From Blastocatellia bacterium (GTDB lineage: Bacteria; Acidobacteriota; Blastocatellia; Pyrinomonadales; Pyrinomonadaceae): a stretch of 9,758 nt of DNA. The position numbers and the translations under genes are program-made. Positions 6,462 to 9,758 of the stretch are shown piece after piece. The number at the start of each line of letters is the position of its first letter. Positions within the stretch are counted from its first letter, which is position 1. The notes beneath the pieces were generated by a model. That model had not been told where the DNA came from and searched no databases. It saw nothing but the letters and a program-made list of their open reading frames with translations. The stretch spans positions 1 to 9,758 of the forward strand of contig JACDAK010000030.1 of assembly GCA_013695495.1 (NCBI GenBank). Direction: 5' to 3'.

Positions 6462-6490
6462 ACTATAGCGGAACGCCGAACTTCTATCAA
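6462..6490 (-). promoter_or_regulatory. Sigma-70-type promoter for the glgP operon
   Basis: Reading leftward, TTGATA (6490-6485, 5 of 6 to TTGACA) is followed by a 17-nt spacer and TATAGT (6467-6462, 5 of 6 to TATAAT). The -35 box shares its TGA with the pxpA stop codon. Transcription would start near 6455, giving a leader of about 25 nt before the ATG at 6430. This splits the leftward genes into two transcription blocks. No terminator fits in the 56-nt gap, so read-through from pxpA is still possible. Confidence 0.6.
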
Positions 6491-7236
6491 ACTCCTTTCG
6501 GGGCGGCGATCGCAATGCCTGCCACATCGAGAGCCGATCTTATCTCACGTGCAAAACTCAAAGCATGCGGTCCGTCTCCGTGGAGACACACCGTTTCAGC
6601 CTTCAAGCTGAGCAGCCGGCCGCTCGTAGTTGGCACGCATCCCGTTTCGACCATCGCCACAACCCGCGCAGCAGCCTCCGCAGCATCCGTCACAAACGCA
6701 TCCTCACGACTCCGCGGGGTGAGCGTCCCGTCGTATTGATATGTTCGGTCCGCGAATACTTCGGATATCGCCTTCAACCCGGCCCGTTCCGATTCCTCGA
6801 TCAAGAAACTCCCGCTTAGGCCAAAGACAATGAGCGAATCGTCGATGCTCCGAACTGCAGCCGCTACTGACGCGGCAAGTTTCCGGTCATCCGCTGCCTG
6901 ATTATACAAAGCCCCGTGGGGCTTCACGTGCTTCATCTCAACGCCGATCACCTCGCAGATCGCCCCCATAGCCAGCACCTGCCCGAGAACGATCTCGTAA
7001 ACCTCATTCGGCGTATAAGCCCTGGTAGCACGTCCGAAATTCACTTTGTCGGGATAACTGGGATGTGCCCCGACCGCAACATCCGCGGCCCTTGCCAGCT
7101 CCGCCGTGGACTTCATCGTCGCATCATCGCCCGCGTGGCCGCCGCAGGCAATATTCGCAGACGAGATAATCTCCATCAAAGCCGCGTCGTTCGCACAGCC
7201 CTCGCCGAGGTCACAATTCAGATCGATCGATCGCAT
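6487..7236 (-). CDS. pxpA: 5-oxoprolinase subunit PxpA (LamB/YcsF family)
   Basis: A 249-residue protein, normal for PxpA (about 245-255). With PxpB and PxpC it forms the prokaryotic ATP-dependent 5-oxoprolinase that opens 5-oxoproline (pyroglutamate) to glutamate. Family blocks: S-I-D-L-N-C-D-L-G-E-G at the N-terminus, S-A-N-I-A-C-G-G-H-A-G-D at 26-37, G-A-H-P-S-Y-P-D, V-K-P-H-G-A-L-Y-N and the C-terminal L-C-L-H-G-D-type block (here V-C-L-H-G-D-G-P-H-A). The usual F of C-G-F-H is replaced by G33, a mild change. The start is the ATG at 7236, which has a strong GAAGGGAG just upstream and lies 10 nt after the pxpC stop. The longer frame to 7275 begins with TTG inside pxpC and is not favoured. 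It is the last gene of the opp-pxp block. Confidence 0.92.
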   Translation of the reverse strand: MRSIDLNCDLGEGCANDAALMEIISSANIACGGHAGDDATMKSTAELARAADVAVGAHPSYPDKVNFGRATRAYTPNEVYEIVLGQVLAMGAICEVIGVEMKHVKPHGALYNQAADDRKLAASVAAAVRSIDDSLIVFGLSGSFLIEESERAGLKAISEVFADRTYQYDGTLTPRSREDAFVTDAAEAAARVVAMVETGCVPTTSGRLLSLKAETVCLHGDGPHALSFAREIRSALDVAGIAIAAPKGV

Positions 7237-7238
7237 CG

Positions 7239-7246
7239 CTCCCTTC
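7239..7246 (-). promoter_or_regulatory. Shine-Dalgarno site of pxpA
   Basis: On the minus strand this reads GAAGGGAG, 2 nt before the ATG at 7236, with the AAGG core 5 nt away. It sits between the pxpC stop (7247-7249) and that ATG and settles the start in favour of 7236 over the TTG at 7275. Confidence 0.7.
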
Positions 7247-8200
7247 TTACCAAGCAAACTTGCAGGCGGCTTCAAGCTTATTCAACTCCAGCTCACGTTC
7301 CATTGCCAAATCTTCGGCCTGCTCAACCGAAATCAAATGAAACCCCACCTTATCACCCGGCGCGAGTTGGGCCATCAGCGGTAGATCGACCGACGCGACG
7401 TGCCCCAGCCGAGGATACCCGCCGGTCGTTTGATGATCCGCCATCAACACCACAAGCTGGCCATCCGGCAGCAGCTGGATCGTCCCCGCGGCGACTGCTG
7501 ACGAAAGTATTTCAACTTCACCGTCGATCGAAAGAGGTTCTCCCTTTAACCTAAATCCCAACCGATTCGAATCATTTGTCAGATCAAAGGGCGTCTCTAA
7601 AAACGCGGCGCGACCATCGCTCGTCAGCCGATCCATCTCCGACCCGCTCGTGATCCGTACTGTCGGAAACGAACTGTAGATCGGAAGGAGCGATCGCGAG
7701 ATGACCATCGATTTTCGAAATTCTCCGTCCGCTTCGCCGGCGAATTTGATGACGTCACGATCCCGAAGAAATCGCCCACTCACGCCGCCAAGCTCGGCTG
7801 CGAAGTTCGTGCTTCGGCTCCCCAACCATTCGTCAGCGTCCAAACCGCCCCGCACCGATAAATACACACGAGCCCCTTTCACGCGCTCCTCAAAACACAG
7901 CTTAGAGTCCGCCGTTGCCCGCAGAACACGCCACCGTCCAACCTTCTCCCCATCCAGCTCCGCGCCAAAATCCGCACCGCCAATTGCGAACAGAGCATCA
8001 TTCTCGAACACGACATCGCAAGCGGGAAAATGCATTTCTACCACTGCCGCATCCCGTTCGTTCCCCAGCAAAATATTTATGAGCTCGGCCGCCGCGCGGT
8101 CCATAACACCGCCCGGGCCGATTCCGAGGCTCCTGTGACCGACCCTGCCGAGATCCTGCACGCTCGCTGCCAGGCCTGCTTTTTCTATTCGAATGCTCAT
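7247..8200 (-). CDS. pxpC: 5-oxoprolinase subunit PxpC (KipA / biotin-dependent carboxyltransferase-like family)
   Basis: A 317-residue protein of the family often labelled 'biotin-dependent carboxyltransferase', of normal length. It shows V-Q-D-L-G-R-V-G-H-R-S-L-G-I-G-P-G-G-V-M-D (14-34), the N-I-L-L-G-N block with a following V-V-E-M, G-G-A-D-F-G (74-79), a V-R-G-G-L segment (116-120) and, near the C-terminus, L-L-P-D-G-Q with A-D-H-Q-T-T-G-G-Y-P-R-L-G (254-266). These are the conserved parts of PxpC, which with PxpB makes the subunit pair acting on ATP and 5-oxoproline alongside PxpA. The ATG at 8200 overlaps the pxpB stop by 4 nt (ATGA). An upstream in-frame GTG at 8224 would overlap pxpB by 28 nt and has no reason to be used. 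No biotin-attachment domain is present here, as expected for PxpC. Confidence 0.93.
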   Translation of the reverse strand: MSIRIEKAGLAASVQDLGRVGHRSLGIGPGGVMDRAAAELINILLGNERDAAVVEMHFPACDVVFENDALFAIGGADFGAELDGEKVGRWRVLRATADSKLCFEERVKGARVYLSVRGGLDADEWLGSRSTNFAAELGGVSGRFLRDRDVIKFAGEADGEFRKSMVISRSLLPIYSSFPTVRITSGSEMDRLTSDGRAAFLETPFDLTNDSNRLGFRLKGEPLSIDGEVEILSSAVAAGTIQLLPDGQLVVLMADHQTTGGYPRLGHVASVDLPLMAQLAPGDKVGFHLISVEQAEDLAMERELELNKLEAACKFAW

Positions 8201-8868
8201 CCGCCAACATCCACAAAGCGGCACATATCACCCGGTTTGAACAGTGTCGGCGGATCTTCCAACGGACGAAAAAGTTCAACATCGGTTCTGCCGATCAGCT
8301 GCCACCCGCCCGGCGAATCGAACGGATAGATCCCCGTTTGCCGCCCCGCGATCCCGACGCTCCCCTTCGGCACCCTCAGCCTCGGCGTGGCGAGGCGCGG
8401 CAGTGATATACATTCATTGATCTGTCCCATGTAAGCAAACCCGGGCTGAAATCCGATCATGAAGACGCGATACGGCCGAGCCGTGAAAATCTCTATAAAC
8501 TCCGGCACCGAAATCCCACAACTCGCCGCAGCCATCTCAAGATCTGGCCCCTCCGAAAAGTCAACGAGCACCTCCACGGTCCGCGGCTCCTCAGAAACTA
8601 CGCAGGGTTCCAAAGCCGCTAGCCGTGACTCCATCTCTGCCCTCACCACTTCGCATGCCGATGAAGTCCAGGGGTTCGCACGCCGCACCGCCGCAACATC
8701 AAAAAAGGCTGTAACCGAAGCGTACGACGGCACAGCCTCAACAAACCCCGCGAACGGCCGCTCGGCCAGATCGTGGCTCAACGCGATCGCCCGGCGGTTA
8801 AGGTCTTCAGAGATTGCATCTCCCAGTTCGACCGTTACCGCATTCTCACCAAGCGAAAACATTCTCAT
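8197..8868 (-). CDS. pxpB: 5-oxoprolinase subunit PxpB (KipI / allophanate hydrolase subunit 1 family)
   Basis: A 223-residue protein of normal family length. The N-terminal half has G-E-N-A-V-T-V-E-L-G-D and a Y-A-S-V-T-A-F-F segment. The C-terminal half has the cyclophilin-like core: Y-R-V-F-M-I-G-F-Q-P-G-F-A-Y-M-G (133-148), L-P-R-L-A-T-P-R-L-R-V-P-K-G-S-V-G-I-A-G (156-175) and Y-P-F-D-S-P-G-G-W-Q-L-I-G-R-T (181-195). Homologues include B. subtilis KipI, first described as a sporulation kinase inhibitor and now seen mainly as a 5-oxoprolinase subunit. Its gene follows the oppC-type permease after 7 nt and overlaps pxpC by 4 nt. No strong ribosome site precedes the ATG at 8868; ATG at codon 3 is an alternative. 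Coupling to the permease gene is likely. Confidence 0.93.
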   Translation of the reverse strand: MRMFSLGENAVTVELGDAISEDLNRRAIALSHDLAERPFAGFVEAVPSYASVTAFFDVAAVRRANPWTSSACEVVRAEMESRLAALEPCVVSEEPRTVEVLVDFSEGPDLEMAAASCGISVPEFIEIFTARPYRVFMIGFQPGFAYMGQINECISLPRLATPRLRVPKGSVGIAGRQTGIYPFDSPGGWQLIGRTDVELFRPLEDPPTLFKPGDMCRFVDVGG

Positions 8869-8875
8869 CGTATCA

Positions 8876-9685
8876 TCAGCGGGTCCGCTGTTTCGGGTCC
8901 AAGTATTCCCGCAGCCCGTCGCCTATAAAGTTGAAAGCCAACACCGTCAGGGCGATCGCGACACCCGGGAAAAACAGCAGATACGGAAAGATCGAAAAAT
9001 AGTTGCGGGCCTCCTCGATCATCGTCCCCCAGCTCGGTGCCGGCGGCGGAATGCCAAGCCCGAGAAACGACAGCGACGCCTCGGCGAGTACCGCACCTGC
9101 CATCCCGAGCGAAGACTGCACGATCAGCGGCTGTATCGCGTTCGGCATGATATGCGTGCACAAGATACGCATATTGCTCGCACCCAGAGCCTTCGCCGCC
9201 TGCACAAAATCATATTCGCGCACTTTCAGCACCTGTCCGCGCATCACCCGTGCATAACCGACCCACCCAATGATGCAAAGTGCGAGGATCAGCTTGCCCA
9301 ATCCCGCCCCCAAAAAAGCCACCAGCGCAATCGCAAGCAGCAAACCCGGAAACGCAAGGAACACATTAAAAAGATATCCCGATAAGAATCGGTCGACCCA
9401 CCCGCCATAAAACCCCGCAAGTGACCCAATGATAATGCCGATGAAGGCGGACACCACCACGACCGTCACGCCAACCTGCAGCGAGATCCGGGCGCCGAAC
9501 ACGACACGTGAAAATACATCACGGCCCAAAGCGTCGGTTCCAAACCAATGCTCACCCGACGGCGACTGAAACCTATTCTCGAGGTTCATCACCTCGACGC
9601 TGTGCGTCGCGACAAACGGAGCAAAGATCGCCACAAAAATGACGACACCCGCTATCGCAAGGCCAATGTATGTGAGTCGGTTCAT
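8876..9685 (-). CDS. ABC transporter permease, OppC/DppC type
   Basis: A 269-residue inner-membrane permease. The N-terminal helix (about 4-26) precedes the OppC-type periplasmic entry motif H-W-F-G-T-D-A-L-G-R-D-V-F-S-R (46-60). Further helices lie at about 67-95, 104-125, 128-148, 190-210 and 233-256. The cytoplasmic EAA loop, which docks the ATPase, is E-Y-D-F-V-Q-A-A-K-A-L-G-A-S with the trailing I-M-P-N (157-182), followed by S-L-S-F-L-G-L-G and P-S-W-G. Such permeases pair with an OppB-type partner, here the overlapping upstream gene, and with ATPases and a solute-binding protein not seen in the window. Family substrates are di- and oligopeptides, nickel or related small molecules. The position 7 nt before pxpB suggests a pyroglutamyl or glutamine-containing peptide or 5-oxoproline-related solute, which is inference. 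The ATG at 9685 overlaps the upstream stop by 4 nt. Confidence 0.93.
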   Translation of the reverse strand: MNRLTYIGLAIAGVVIFVAIFAPFVATHSVEVMNLENRFQSPSGEHWFGTDALGRDVFSRVVFGARISLQVGVTVVVVSAFIGIIIGSLAGFYGGWVDRFLSGYLFNVFLAFPGLLLAIALVAFLGAGLGKLILALCIIGWVGYARVMRGQVLKVREYDFVQAAKALGASNMRILCTHIMPNAIQPLIVQSSLGMAGAVLAEASLSFLGLGIPPPAPSWGTMIEEARNYFSIFPYLLFFPGVAIALTVLAFNFIGDGLREYLDPKQRTR

Positions 9686-9758
9686 GAAAGACGGATGCGA
9701 GGGTCAAGCCAGCGGTAAACGAGGTCCGTCGCAGAATTCGCGACAATATATGTAACGC
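9682..9758 (-). CDS. ABC transporter permease, OppB/DppB type, C-terminal end only
   Basis: The last 24 codons and stop of a leftward gene that enters from the right edge. The visible end, V-T-Y-I-V-A-N-S-A-T-D-L-V-Y-R-W-L-D-P-R-I-R, is the standard C-terminus of OppB/DppB-type permeases: the last membrane helix, then a Y-x-x-L-D-P-R-I-R motif. Its TGA overlaps the ATG of the OppC-type gene by 4 nt (ATGA), the usual order and coupling for this permease pair. Too little is present to infer substrate. Confidence 0.85.
   Translation of the reverse strand, partial: VTYIVANSATDLVYRWLDPRIRLS

Noticed and set aside
7237..7275. Longer pxpA starting at a TTG inside pxpC
   Set aside because: The ATG at 7236 has a strong ribosome site and matches the family N-terminus directly.
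8459..9385. A 308-codon rightward open frame opposite pxpB and the OppC-type permease
   Set aside because: It is antisense to two genes with clear family motifs, its translation is rich in Arg, Ser, Gln and His with no recognisable domain, and it spans the boundary between both genes.

Overview
The window reads as ordinary, gene-dense chromosome from a Gram-negative bacterium. The best guess is an Acidobacteriota of the Blastocatellia type. The reasons are a TonB-C protein with a zinc-ribbon N-terminus and a Gly/Ser/Thr linker, a DUF6335-like protein, an M16-like exported protein and a YtxJ-type bacilliredoxin. This placement is inference from protein style; no rRNA or marker gene is present. 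No tRNA, rRNA, insertion sequence, phage gene or CRISPR array was seen.

Layout. At the left edge is the start of a leftward exported M16-peptidase-like gene (1-250). A shared divergent intergenic region (251-551) separates it from a rightward TonB-family gene (552-2048) and holds a good promoter and a small inverted repeat. A symmetrical A-stem-T hairpin (2068-2103) serves as a two-way terminator between that gene and everything to its right.

From 2121 to the right edge all genes run leftward. In transcription order (right to left) they are: the tail of an OppB-type permease, an OppC-type permease, pxpB, pxpC and pxpA (the three subunits of prokaryotic 5-oxoprolinase), an alpha-glucan phosphorylase, a multi-pass membrane protein, a YtxJ-family bacilliredoxin, a DUF971 protein, a small zinc-ribbon protein and an acidic DUF6335-like protein. 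Spacing is very tight. The overlaps at oppB/oppC, pxpB/pxpC, phosphorylase/membrane protein, membrane protein/ytxJ and ytxJ/DUF971 are all 4 nt, and oppC to pxpB and pxpC to pxpA are gaps of 7 and 10 nt.

Two functional blocks appear. The first (oppBC-pxpBCA) looks like uptake of peptides or related small amides coupled to ATP-dependent opening of 5-oxoproline to glutamate. The second (phosphorylase, membrane protein, bacilliredoxin, DUF971) mixes storage-glucan breakdown with thiol redox and possible metal/Fe-S functions. It has its own predicted promoter, whose -35 box overlaps the pxpA stop codon. The small zinc-ribbon gene probably has a separate promoter and may be read from a leaderless mRNA.

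No clearly new multi-gene system is visible. The most notable points are the zinc-ribbon/TonB fusion with a five-copy 24-bp repeat in its linker, the apparent loss of the zinc site in the M16-like protein, the permease/5-oxoprolinase operon, and the overlapping phosphorylase-bacilliredoxin-DUF971 chain.
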